Positions 22,852 to 33,870 of a stretch of DNA of 64,000 bases are shown here, piece after piece. The position numbers and the translations under genes are program-made. Location of the stretch: the NCBI RefSeq assembly GCF_030272615.1, contig NC_081410.1, positions 117,063,140 to 117,127,139 on the forward strand, read 5' to 3'. Source of the stretch: Cryptomeria japonica. Taxonomy: Eukaryota > Streptophyta > Pinopsida > Cupressales > Cupressaceae. The notes beneath the pieces are model-generated. The model was not told where the DNA came from, ran no database searches, and saw only the letters and a list, made by a program, of their open reading frames with translations. Position 1 is the first letter of the stretch. Each line of letters begins with the position of its first letter.

Positions 22852-25800
22852 GGTCTATCAAAGTAACACTATTTATGCTTTTAACCTTTAATTAACATCT
22901 TCTAATTTTTAGTTTGTTTCTAATTTTACGTAGGTTAAAATTGTTTTCTTACTCCATACCTTCTATCCATTCCAACCCATTGTTGACCTTTAATAACTCT
23001 CATACATATACATATGTTAATGGGAGATGGTGCTTGATATGAGTAGACAACATTAGTTGATATCAGTAATAGACATCTTCATTTTAATCTTGATCGCTTT
23101 CGCTATGTCTTTCATTTCTTTAAAATGTGACTTTATTTGTTTGAATTTTTACCCTCTTTATACTCACTAAAAAAATTAGCTGGATTTTTTTATCTTATCC
23201 ATAAAATAATATTTCACTTATAATTATATCAAAATATTACTGTTTCAGTTCACGACAAACTATGTTTCCTCACATTCTAGATGATTGAAATCAATAGAAA
23301 CATTCTTATTACATGCCAATAAATTACTTGTTTTTACGATCAATTTTTAGTCAATAGGCTATTATAGGCGGGGAATCCCACCAGATTTGTCTGATCTCTG
23401 ATGTCTGATGCTGAAATCTTTTTCGACACTATATTTCGATGAATAACCAATATCATTGTTAAAAAAACAAACTTGCAAACCGGGTGAACAATTAATATGA
23501 TTGACTAAGTAAGTTGGACATGACAATAGAATTGAAGGTGAATTTTTAGAGTTTGAGACTATTCTTTGTTTTATGGTAGTTTGAAATTGTAGAGATTTGG
23601 TCTGGCATGATAGCAAGATTTCATAAATCAAATTTATTTGTAGTAAATGCAGATAATGGCTTGGGAACCAACTTTAGATGCATCGCCTCAGACAACCCTT
23701 CAATCACTTTCTACAACTAGATGATTACGTAGTCTCAAGGACCCTTTTGGGTAAGAAGTGCCTACACTTCCACATAAAATTAGGCCTAGAGTTAGTACAA
23801 TCCCCAATACCAATAGGGTATGTTCCAATCATCATTTAGGGTATGAAACCAAAATTTTCTCGCACATACATTGTCTATCTCGCACTTCCACTCGCTTGTA
23901 ATGGTATAGCACCATAACCTCTAGGGGAGTTGAGGAGCTTGATCTAAGAATTGACACATTAATATAAGAGAAGGGAACATGGTGTCATATCTATAATTGG
24001 AAGATTATGGTTGGATCAATAGACTTGCAGAGGGAGATACTCGAAAGAAAATATTCCCATGCGCAAAATTGATCGCTACGGAATAAGTATTTAATTTCGA
24101 GAAAAAAGTTCTTACTGATAATTAGAAATAGAAAGACATCAACATAGTACAACATATGAAAAGGTGGAAACCTTGAAGGGTGGTAGGTTGATTGTATTCT
24201 TGAACGTGATGTTGAGTGGTCTACCTCAACCAAATAGGGATGTCTTGAATGTGTAGGATGATGTGTAGAATTTTGCTGAAATACAAATATAAGTTCATTT
24301 AATTTTAATAACCAAGAACAATTTTAGTAGAACTGCATAATTTTTGAACATCATAGTGTAGAAAACAATTAGAAAATGTAAATTGTAAGAAGTAACTAAT
24401 TACAACCATTACATTTAGATAAGAATTTACGTTACAACTTGTAAAAATCCAAAATCCAATTGAAATACCTATGACATATCAACAAATGACCATTATTTGA
24501 GATCTCTAATGCTTATTACCTTAACTGTGTAGGAGAAATGAAGCTTTATTGCCGATAGAAAGAAGCCAAAAACCATGGCCTAGGGGATACATGGGGTAAA
24601 CGTATGTAACACCTGATGCAAAAACCTAAATTTGACTAGAAGTGTGCATATGCATGTATAATATATATGTTTACACTAAAAGAATCAAAGAGCTTTTATA
24701 ATAAAATAAAATAATATTAATCATTCGTTATCTTTTTATGTCTTGTTTTAGGTTTTATTTTTAAATTTAGGTTTTTCTCTGCATTTGTATGTCTTTTATA
24801 TGAATCCGTTGTTGCGGGGGTCCATAGTAGGTAGGGTGAGAACATCAAATAGGTGTGACCTCAAAATTGCTAGGTACATGCATCTGCATAAAATTATAAA
24901 TGACATAAGTATTCTCCCCCCCCCCATTCAAATTTAGCAACACTAAAGTTACCATTCATATGGGTTAAGAGCAACATGGATACTATATATGTTCCTAAGT
25001 CGTCTAAAACACCATAACAAAATGAGGTCAAAATCATTTCAAATTTAAGGTAGTATTTTTAGTTATAAAAGTGAAATGTATGACATTTTAAATCTTTCTA
25101 ATCACATATAGCAATACACATTTTGGATCTTGTTAGGCATTACAATTTAAAAACTATTAATGTGACATACATATCTTTGTCCCATAACACTAAATGAAAA
25201 ATTCATTTAGAAAATGACAAGTTACATTATTTTGATTTAGATTATATGCATAATAATAGTTTAGTGTAGGCCATCGTTACTCAGAAAAAAGATAGCTGAC
25301 AATTATTATGCACATAATATTAACAAAATAATATATAATATATTTGAAACTTCCCTTCATTACTATACAAGATTATTTATTGTTTTTAAAGATCATTTTT
25401 CATAAGAAATCATTATAAATTCTAACCAAAAATATTTAAATCAAAGTGCAAATGCATAAATTTGAGTGATTACAAATAAATAAGTTATCAAACAACCAAA
25501 ATTAATGCTCAAAGATCAACAATGCAAGTATAAGTGAAAACGATGCAAAAAAAAAAATCTAATTTGCAAATTTTCATTTCGGAACAAAGAAATTAGAAGG
25601 AAGAAAATCTTTATGAACTAATTCTTGCAAACATGAGTAATTGTCCAATTTTCAAATAAGCACACTAGACTAATCATATGAACTATTGTTTTGTTCTATT
25701 CACATTTTATTCAATTATATTTGTAAATTTTCACATAAAGTAAATTTCTAGCTTCTACCATTTAAATGAAAAATTTCTCTTCATATAATTAATAATCTAT

Positions 25801-26315
25801 TACAAGCTGAAAAAAGATTATTTCCAAACTTAAGTTTTCAATGACACCATTGGTTCCTTAAAAGTTCATAAGAATAATATTATTCAAAAGAGATACATAC
25901 TAAACCTTGAACCTTATTTTGAAATGAGAAATAGTTATGTCCAGTGTCAAATGAAAAGAATGAAGTACTACCGAAATAATTGTACCAATCAATGTTTAAA
26001 CTCAATATAACAAAACTATTAGATAAAAAGAATAGAGCGATCATAATATCAAAACAAATATTAGTGAAAGCAACTTATTTGTAAGATAAGTGAAACCTTC
26101 AACAATATATATCGAAAATACCAATTATATTCCCAAATGAAAAAAAAACCACATGAAAAAGGTAAGAAAGATAATTGAATGTGAAATTGAGAGGAAACTA
26201 GATGCCCTTGTTTAGAATTCATTACACAACTCAGAAAACATGTAGACCATAAACTCTAAATGACAAAAGAATTTGAGCCAACTAAAAGATGTCAATTATA
26301 ACATAGGGTGCATAC
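22852..26315. other. AT-rich intergenic DNA, no gene recognised
   Basis: About 3.5 kb with only short open frames on both strands. None shows a domain motif. A C-run at 24917-24926 and several A/T runs are the only simple features. Confidence 0.5.
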
Positions 26316-26542
26316 CAAAGTTCTAATGCTACTAGCAGATGAGGACAATGCCTCTGTTTCCATGGATTTTGTGCCAGGGTCCAGTCTTACAAATGGTGTT
26401 GCATTTTCACAAAAGGATGCTCTAAGAGTTGTGTAACTGTGAGACAGTTCATAGGATTCTTTTGTAAGCAAAGCCTCACAAAACTCTTGCCTTCCTTTGA
26501 GAGATGGTCAGGAATTGTTGGCAACTCCTTATTGTTGCCTAT
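26316..26542 (-). pseudogene. MAPKKK kinase-domain exon fragment (YODA/MEKK type)
   Basis: Read on the minus strand, one exon encodes the last part of a protein-kinase domain: IGNNKELPTIPDHLSKEGKS, FVRLCLQKNP, then TVTQLLEHPFVK. This is the subdomain X-XI end of plant MAPKKKs of the YODA/ANP/MEKK group, which phosphorylate MAPKKs. The RDP-like turn before LLEHPF is damaged (NCLTV instead of xRPTA). Behind HPFVK one base is missing from an A-run, which shifts the frame; in the neighbouring phase the reading goes on as NATPFVRLDPGTKSMETEAL up to a donor-like GTATGC at 26315. The rest of the gene is not found nearby, so this is probably a captured or relic exon. Confidence 0.75.
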
Positions 26543-26749
26543 GCGATACACATGTAGAGGCATGAGAAAGTAGAGAAACAAGAAACAAAGAAATTCATAT
26601 TAGCTAGAATTTAGGTCATCTTCAAAAGATCGACATTAATACATAAATTTTACTCTCTCAAAATTCCATCTTGTAGAAATCAAGTCCAACAAATGACAAG
26701 GTCATCTTTAATGTAATCAATTCGTCTATATTATAAATAATTATCATTA

Positions 26750-27242
26750 GGGGAAGAGTACCAATAGATAACATAGTTCCAATAACCGTCACCTTATTGT
26801 CATGTTGGCCCCCCAATAGCCGTCATAGTGAAAACACCATTAATAAATTTGTTTTGTACCAATAGCTGATCATTTTTTGTAATTAACTGGTCCATCTGTG
26901 CACAACTATTGGAACATTTGTCCCATTTCTGTACCACTATTGGAACATTTGTGCACCACTATTGGGACATTTGTCAACAAGTACTAGTGATTTTGAGTTG
27001 ACGGTTACTGGAACATCTTTAGTTAGGTATCTGGCGACACTTTGAAATGTGTACTTTTTGACCTTTGTGCGCATAACTGATTCCATAGCGTGCATCGTTA
27101 CTACCCAAAAGCCAGATCAATAGCTATAAGCAGTTAAGTCGCATACCAAGACAACTAAAAAAAAAAAAATCAAAATTCGATGTACTGTTTAGGATCTGTG
27201 GGTGCGCGAAGTTAGCTATGACGGCTATTGGTGCTCTTCCCC
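26750..27242. mobile_element. 493-bp inverted-repeat element (MITE-like), copy A
   Basis: Ends are inverted: GGGGAAGAGTACCAATAG on the left and CTATTGGTGCTCTTCCCC on the right, with similarity going on for about 30 bp. TA lies at both outer edges and may be the TSD. Inside, CAACTATTGGAACATTTGT-like units of about 20-24 bp are repeated three times (26906-26975). No coding capacity. The 110 bp on the left (26637-26749) are partly repeated on the right (27243-27345). Confidence 0.7.
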
Positions 27243-27388
27243 TAATACATAAATTTAACTCTCTTGAAATTTCATTTTGCAGAATTCAAGTCCAACAAAT
27301 TTCTTCAAACTAATCATTTCATTTATATTATAAATAATTATCACTAATAAATGTAGTTTTCATATTTTGTAATTTGTACTCTCTAATA

Positions 27389-27849
27389 GGGGAAAGGATC
27401 CAGTAGTTGCACACCCTAACTTCGCGCTTTTCAAAATTCTACTTGGAAATTTCAAATCAGTCTGATTTTTTTACAGCAGCTTACTTGGCAAGTCCCCTGC
27501 TTATAACTAAGGTTTCAGGGCCACATCATCAAATATGATGCCACATCAGCATGTTTTTTGCCAAGGTGTCCAAAACAGCCCCCAAAAAAAGTGAGACCAA
27601 TAGGCGTGCAAAAGAGACCCCAATAGTTGTGCAGCTGACATGGCATCACATGATTGGTTACTTTTTACAATATTAGTACATTTCTTAACAACTATTGGTA
27701 CATTTCCTAACAACTGTTAGTACATTTCTTAACAAAAATTGATATTTTTTGTTTCAAACAATAGGTTTTATTTGTTCAATTTTTGGAACAAAAGGTATCA
27801 ACAACCCTCACAACAATTGGTACATGCTCAACTACTGGGTCCTTTCCCC
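27389..27849. mobile_element. 461-bp inverted-repeat element (MITE-like), copy B
   Basis: Left end GGGGAAAGGATCCAGTAGTT, right end AACTACTGGGTCCTTTCCCC, one mismatch in more than 20 bp, with TA on both sides. The interior has three AACAACTATTGGTACATTTC-like units at 27675-27740, the same kind of subrepeat as copy A. The shared ends and subrepeats make the two elements one family. Confidence 0.75.
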
Positions 27850-29439
27850 TATATTATTCAAATATATTTTATTATCCTCTTAACCATTGCACCTCTCTTT
27901 GATACAAATGCTAGTATTTTTAAATTTCTTGTTTCAAGGAATAATAAAAAATATCGTTAAAAAAAAAAAAATTCTTTTTGAAAGATTGCAATTACTCAAG
28001 GTTCCCGCCAGTGACAAGTATTTCAAAAAATAAATCCCCAATTTTGTTTGCCTTTCACCTCGTCCTTATTTGATCACTCTGCCCTATTTTATTGTTGTGC
28101 ATTTGCCTGCTGTCTGCATACGGCCGGCAAAACCCTGCCCCTTCTGCTCACGGTAGGCCATGGACGAAATTGAATATGTTCTGGTTGCAACTGTAAACAG
28201 TTTTGACTGGACTCTAGGCGGCTCCATTCTGTACTTCTCCGTTATTAAGATAATTTTTAGAAAGTTTGATACTCAAGTTCATTCGACACACCCTGTCCTC
28301 TGTATTCTTCTAATTTGTTCGACCAACGGCAATCTCAGCTTTCATACATTGCAGGTCTCCATTATTACAGGTTAGCTGTCATTTTTCTTTTCCTTTATAA
28401 TGTTGTTCTTCTCTTTAACATTTTACGCAAAAAATATCCTTAATTTGCGATGGTTCGTCAAAAGTTTGAAAACCTATCTTGTAGGGTTTTCTTGTTTTAG
28501 ATATTTAAAAAAAAAAATTAGCTGCACATTCTGTCTCCTATGAAAGAAAGGTATGGTTTGTTAAATTTTGTTGAAAACAATGGATCACTTAGGTTGAATT
28601 AGGAACTTCCATGGCATTGCAGGGCAGGTCGTTCATCTAGCCAGAGTCAAGAGGGGACTCCCCAGTCAAAGTGGGGAAGGGTCTTGATCGATAAATTATG
28701 GTCTTCCATCCACCTTCCCCCCGCATTAAATTTTTCTTTTCATGATTACTTAAAGCATCTATAATGCTTGCCGATAATCATCCACGTCGAATATTTCTAT
28801 TAGACTTTAGTAGGGTTTTCCTCAGTATCACAGATTTTGATTATTAACTTGTGAGGTTCTAACAATAGTAGTCATTAGTTTACAAATTGATCAAGAAGAA
28901 TAATTCATTGAGTTTTAACCTTTGATTCATTTTCATGAGTTCTATCTAATTGGAACTGAAGCGTATATTGTTAATATTTTTTCCCTTTCAAGTCAACACA
29001 ACTTGGTTAACAAAGATTTTTATTTTGTGAATTCTCTTGCAATATACATCCCAAAACATGGTAAGCATGTACCTATGCACATCTTACTTTGACCTACGAA
29101 AGGGCATTTTTAATCCAGAGTTGTCCTCTTTGTTGTCCTCTTTTCTTTGTGCTTTGCCTTATTTAAACAGGTCAGTGACTTTATTCTTCACTATATAATT
29201 GTTCACGTGGTAGACCACATTTTGGTGAGATGGGCAAAGTAAATCCAAGTTATATCATCTTCCCTTGCTGAGAACTTGATAACATTAAATTAATATTGCG
29301 ATTGAAGGATACTTAAAATGAATATGAAGAGAAGCAATAGAATGAATGGATGTATATTTTTAATAACGTCTATAAGGTCAAACAATCTCTGGGATCCATG
29401 GATAGTTAGAAAGTTCAAATAAAATACTGTGACTATTAA
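27850..29439. other. Intergenic DNA with a possible gene 5' end near 28140
   Basis: The stretch 28040-28380 is less AT-rich than its surroundings and has a 71-codon open frame from the ATG at 28160 followed by TTACAG/GTTAGC-like splice bases near 28372. The frame has no family I recognise. It could be the 5' exon of a gene, possibly even of the phosphoglycerate-mutase-like gene 9.5 kb away, but nothing proves it. Nothing is seen in 28400-29439. Confidence 0.25.
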
Positions 29440-30300
29440 ACTTCTTTTTCCTTCTGTATCTTGGATTTTCTATTGTGTATCTTGATTAGGAAATCTACAA
29501 CTCTTGTTATCTTTTCTTCATCTAACAAGTTACTGAAGGTATTTACATTTAGTGTCTCAATCCAAATATCATTGTAGATTGGTCACTCCATGATGTAGTA
29601 CCATTCTTTTACCACCACTACTCGAGTGCAATATCCACATCTTCTATCTTTCCATTCCTCTTTAGGTGTAATCCATCTTCTTGTTTCGCATCTAAGTTGA
29701 TGTGAGTTGGTCCTTATTTGAGCAATTAACATTTTTGCTTTGCATTTTATGTCCATTCCTATGTAGTTCTTTTGTGTATAGTCATGTGTGGGATTGAAAT
29801 ATTTGATATAATATTCCTTTTTCCTCCCTATTTGTCCTGACCACATGTTTTCTTTGAATTTTTCTTGCATGTACTTTTTATTTCTCCATTGTTATTTGGA
29901 CAATCTTTTATGTTAATATCCCACTTATTCATCCTTTTAATGTTTTGTTTCATCCATGTGCTCTTCCTTATGTCTAGTTTCTCTCCTGCTGCCATTTTTG
30001 GCTAGTGATGTATCTCCATGTTTTCTAATCTTCTTAAATAACTTAGCAGTTAGAACATAGCCGATGCTTCAATAGGAAATGCCCTTGCTTCCGCTAGGAC
30101 AATTTCGTATGGGATAGATGATTTAATCTTGAGGCTAGTCATAATGAAATGTTTTTGTACTCTCTCTATTTGTCTCCGTTTTCTTGCTGAAGTGCTGCTG
30201 CCCCATAATTCACATTCGTATAGTACCACCGGAATCACAAGAAGCCCAAAAAAAGTTTTTTTAGTTTTCTAGTCTCATAGTTCATCTCTTCTACATCTGT
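29440..30300 (-). pseudogene. LINE reverse-transcriptase 3' remnant
   Basis: On the minus strand the part after the RT palm of a plant LINE is readable: LVIPVVLYECELWGS, RQIERVQKHF, PYEIVLAEARAFPIEASA, then AKMLIAQIRTNSHQLRCETR, RWITPKEEWKDRRCGYC and finally DEEKITRVVDFLIKIHNRKS. The C-terminal zinc-like motif is degraded: the CxxC is kept, the His is Tyr and the last Cys codon is TGA. Several stops and frameshifts separate the blocks. The 5' part of the element is not found. A shorter relative lies at 38521-39037. Confidence 0.8.
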
Positions 30301-31681
30301 TTTGAAGTGAATATAAGGCTTTCCATCCACCTTGAATCCTTTTGCTCTACATGTTTTCCCGCTGAGTTAATCTCTTTATAGAAACATAAAGACGTGTATG
30401 AATAAAAATGATGACCTTATTTTGAGTGATTCATTGAGACCTTTAACTTTATCAAGAGCAATGCTATTGTAGAGAGAGCATAAAGGGATATATGCAAAGA
30501 TTTGAAGTTGCAGGAACCACATTTTGATTTTTGGAATATTTAGAGTGAGATTTGCTATTGTAGAAGGAGCTTAAAATAATATAGGCAAATATTCCCATAA
30601 CATTTCATATTTATTGGGAATCATTGTCATTATTTTCTTTTGAGATATTTTTTTCTTGGAAATTTCTCTTTCTTTGAAGCTGGGTTTCGTTTGGAACTTG
30701 GAAACTTTCACATAATGATCCCAGAAGCAAGCTATTAGACATTAAAACACTAAATTATATCTTTATATGGAAGGGCCATCTACAATGAGACATGCCTCTT
30801 TAAGAAATTTTACTTAAATTGGGACAGAATGCATCAAGTCTGGCTCGTCAAAAGCAAGGAAATATTTAGATTTGTTATTGAACTATTGAATCTAAATCCA
30901 AAGTTAATGGTATCTATAAGAAACTTGGATAAGATATTTTGTCCAATATAGATACATGGTCAACTATGAGTAAAGATAATGATATTTAGAAGGTTTTTGA
31001 AAGATATAAGAATAGATTAGCGAGACTTTAAGTTCCTCACGGGATCCTATGGACAATGACGGTGAAAGGGATTTTTCAATTCAATAAGATAATGAGTGAG
31101 ATGGGTGGAGATTCAAGAAGTTTGTAAGCTTTAACATATAATAATCAATTGATTAAGATTTTAAGACCTAGGAGGAGAATATAGGTAAAGATGACGCATA
31201 ACCTGAGAATGAAGGGAATGGCGAATAAACATGCTTGGACTAGATAAGAATTATAATAGTTGTTCTGGAATTGATGCCATATCGTGAAAGAATCTGCATG
31301 CAAAAGTGAGTATGATAATGAGAATGACATCCCATGCACGGGAAAACTGAGAACGGAGAAAGTAATAGGCTGAATGCTGCTCCGATTTGAAGTGAGGAAG
31401 AGGCTTGTAGGTTAGTTATTAGAGACTGCTGAATGAATTTCTGTCAACATTTTAAATGTAAATGAATCCAGGGATAAAAGAATTGTAATTCACTCAAAAA
31501 GTATCTCAGCAAGAACACACTCACTCAAATTGAGGAGGTGTATGAATGTAGAAATATCTCTCCACTAGGAATGACATTGTTTTCAGTTAGGCACAAATGA
31601 AAATGGTGTTGAGATTGGAACTATCGGCATTCGACAACATGATTATGATCGCACAAGCAGTGATCAGAACATAAAGCATTT
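30301..31681. other. Intergenic DNA, no feature recognised
   Basis: No convincing open frame, repeat or RNA gene is seen. The end (31677-31681, CATTT) is the left flank of the solo LTR. Confidence 0.5.
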
Positions 31682-32487
31682 TGATGTAAGAGTATCCCCG
31701 ATTCTTGGCAATTTTGCATCAACCAAAAACATTTTTCTTTTTAGTTTGTTCTCGTTTTGCAGTTCAACATTTCATTCTACGTTTCTTTGCATTTGCTCAC
31801 CGGATCTTGCGGAGTTGGATTCTAATTGTGAGCATGTTCATCTTCCTTATTCTTGGTTTGCGGGATGTTTGGATCTTTTCTCGGCAAGTAATCGCTTCCA
31901 GAATCCAAGATAGTTTTCTGGCTTAGAATATCGGAACCGCTTGGACCTATTTGCTATTGGCGAATCTTGTGGATCTCTTCCGTAGCTTGCAGAGCTTTAG
32001 TTCGTTGTTTCCAATGTTCCTTGGTGTGTGGCTGACCTTCTCTTGGGTCTGTACTTCATCCTTTGGATTTTCCAGAGGGATCTCTTTGGCGAAGGCCGAC
32101 CTTGTTGTTTTACACGTTTCATCTTGTTCATCGGCATTTGTTTCATCTTGGGCCGATGCGGATCATCCTTGATCATATAAATCAATGTAATTAAGCATTT
32201 AGTAAGCAATTTTAGAGAAGATAGGAGATAGATCTAAAGATTAGGAGTTCTGGAGTTGGCTCGCATTCTTGCTTGAGCCGAATGTTGCATAACACGCATG
32301 TTTTGTATTTAGACCTGTGAGTCGAATGTTGTAGCCAGCATGTTGCCGACAGTTTGTAATCAATTTCTTTGATTTTATAAATCTGATTATGCATTGCCTC
32401 CATCATATTGTGTTGAATGTGTTGTGTTAATCTGCTGCACGGTCCAGATTGTTATCCTTGAGGACCCTCCTAACCATTATTGCACCA
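31682..32487 (+). repeat. Gypsy-type solo LTR related to Gypsy-2
   Basis: Starts TGATGTAAGAGTATCC and ends CATTATTGCACCA, the same ends as the Gypsy-2 LTRs, with a comparable order inside (CATCAACCAAAAACATTTTT early, TTGAGGACCC(A/T)CC near the end) and similar length (806 bp). No PBS or coding sequence follows. ATTT stands on both sides (31678-31681, 32488-32491), a 4-bp or imperfect 5-bp TSD. It is the product of LTR-LTR recombination. Confidence 0.8.
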
Positions 32488-32518
32488 ATTTGCAAGGAAT
32501 TCCAAAAGTAACAAATGG

Positions 32519-33870
32519 GCATACTAATAATTGAAGTTCTTTATCAAGGTAAGTGATAGTTATTCCAATATTCTCGAACGGCAAGAATTTCCCGATATGA
32601 TTAAGGTTAAACTTTGTCTCTTGATAGGTCATGCATATTAAAAAGAGTTATTCTATCAATGGTCTTTTGGTCTTTTAATGAATTTGAATGGTTTTGAATG
32701 AGTCTACTAAGGATCAAGTCTTGTTTAGTGTAAACTCCCAACATCATAAGGAATGATGTTGAGATTGTGTATGTTCTAAAATTTTCCAACTTAACTCTGG
32801 ATAGGTGATGTATATTAAAATCTGTTAATAGTTCTTTGGTCTATTGGTAGTGTTCCATGGAAACGCGTTTCCTCCTCTCAGGCCCAATTTTCCCCGTCCC
32901 CGAAACTTTTTCCCTTTGTCCCCTCGTCCCCGAAGCCCGTCTCCACGTCCCCCCGTCTCCCCGTCCCCAACATCCATAGAACACTGTCTATTGGTGAAGT
33001 TGAATGGTTTTGAATTAGCCTACTAAGGATCAAGTCTTGTTGAGTGCAAGCCTCAACATCTTAAGCGATGAGATTGGGATTGGGTTTGTTCTAAATGTTT
33101 CCAACTTAACTCTTGATAGATCATGTATATTAAAAAAGAGTTATCAATCAACAATTCTTTGGTTTGTTGGTGAAGTTGAATGTTTTTGAATGAGCTTACC
33201 AAGGATCAAGTCTTGTTGAGTACAAGGCCCCAACATCATAAGGGATGAGGTTGGGATTGTGTCTATGGAAACTTTGGCGGAATGAGCATACTAATAATTC
33301 GAGTTCTTTTCAAGGTAATTGATAGTTAGTCCAATATTGTTGCAGACCAAGAATTTCAAGATATGATTGATTATATTTTAATGTTCTAAATCTTTCCAAC
33401 TTAACTCTTGATGTGTCATGTATATTAAAAAGAGTTGTCAACTAATGGTCCTTTGGCCTATTGGTGAAGTTGGATGGTTTTGAATGAGCCTAGCAGGGAT
33501 CAAGTCTCGTTGAATGCAAAACCTCAACATCATAAGGGGATTATGAGGGTTCTAAATGTTTCCAACTTAACGCTTAATAGGTTATGTATATTAACAAGAG
33601 TGTCAATCAGTGATCCTTTGGTCTATAGATTAAGTTGAATGGTTTTGAATGAACCCACAAGGGATCAAGTCTTGTTGAATGCAAGACCTCAACATTATAA
33701 GGAGATTGCTAATGTTCTAAATGTTTCCAACCTAACTCTTAATAGGGTTTTGTATATTAACAAGAGTTATCAGAGCCTTGAAGATGAATGGTTTTGAATG
33801 AGCCCAGTGGTGATTGTTGAGTGCAAGGCCTTGACATCATAAGGGAGGAGGTTGGAATCATGCTCATGAC
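32519..33870 (+). repeat. Two-level tandem array (about 170-bp units in about 620-bp blocks)
   Basis: Six A units have the anchor CATGTATATTAA(A/C)AAGAG at about 32631, 32807, 33122, 33417, 33583 and 33750, that is 166-176 bp apart when the MITE is subtracted. A different H segment (CATACTAATAATT(C)GAGTT to AAGATATGATT) precedes the first and the fourth unit. The array thus reads H-A-A-A, H-A-A-A, block length about 620 bp. Each A unit contains TTGGTCTATTGGTGAAGTTG and, about 40 bp on, GGGATCAAGTCTTGTTGA, which resemble tRNA A and B boxes in order and spacing. Confidence 0.85.
32848..32986. mobile_element. 139-bp hAT-type MITE
   Basis: Terminal inverted repeats TAGTGTTCCATGGA and CAGTGTTCTATGGA (12 of 14 match), of the YARNG form seen in hAT elements, enclose a C-rich interior. 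The 8-bp target duplication TCTATTGG (32840-32847 and 32987-32994) is perfect and 8 bp is the hAT length. The insertion sits in the second A unit of the array, and the empty site can be read in the other units. The interior holds at least four C-runs (G-runs on the minus strand). Confidence 0.9.

Noticed and set aside
28160-28375. First exon of the phosphoglycerate-mutase-like gene
   Set aside because: It is 9.5 kb away with other elements between, and known relatives start at the MSETPDSCLYPLHY-type exon; kept only as a remark in the gap entry.
32844-33026. Pro/Arg/Ser-rich frame of 60 codons
   Set aside because: It is the C-rich interior of the hAT MITE plus its flank.
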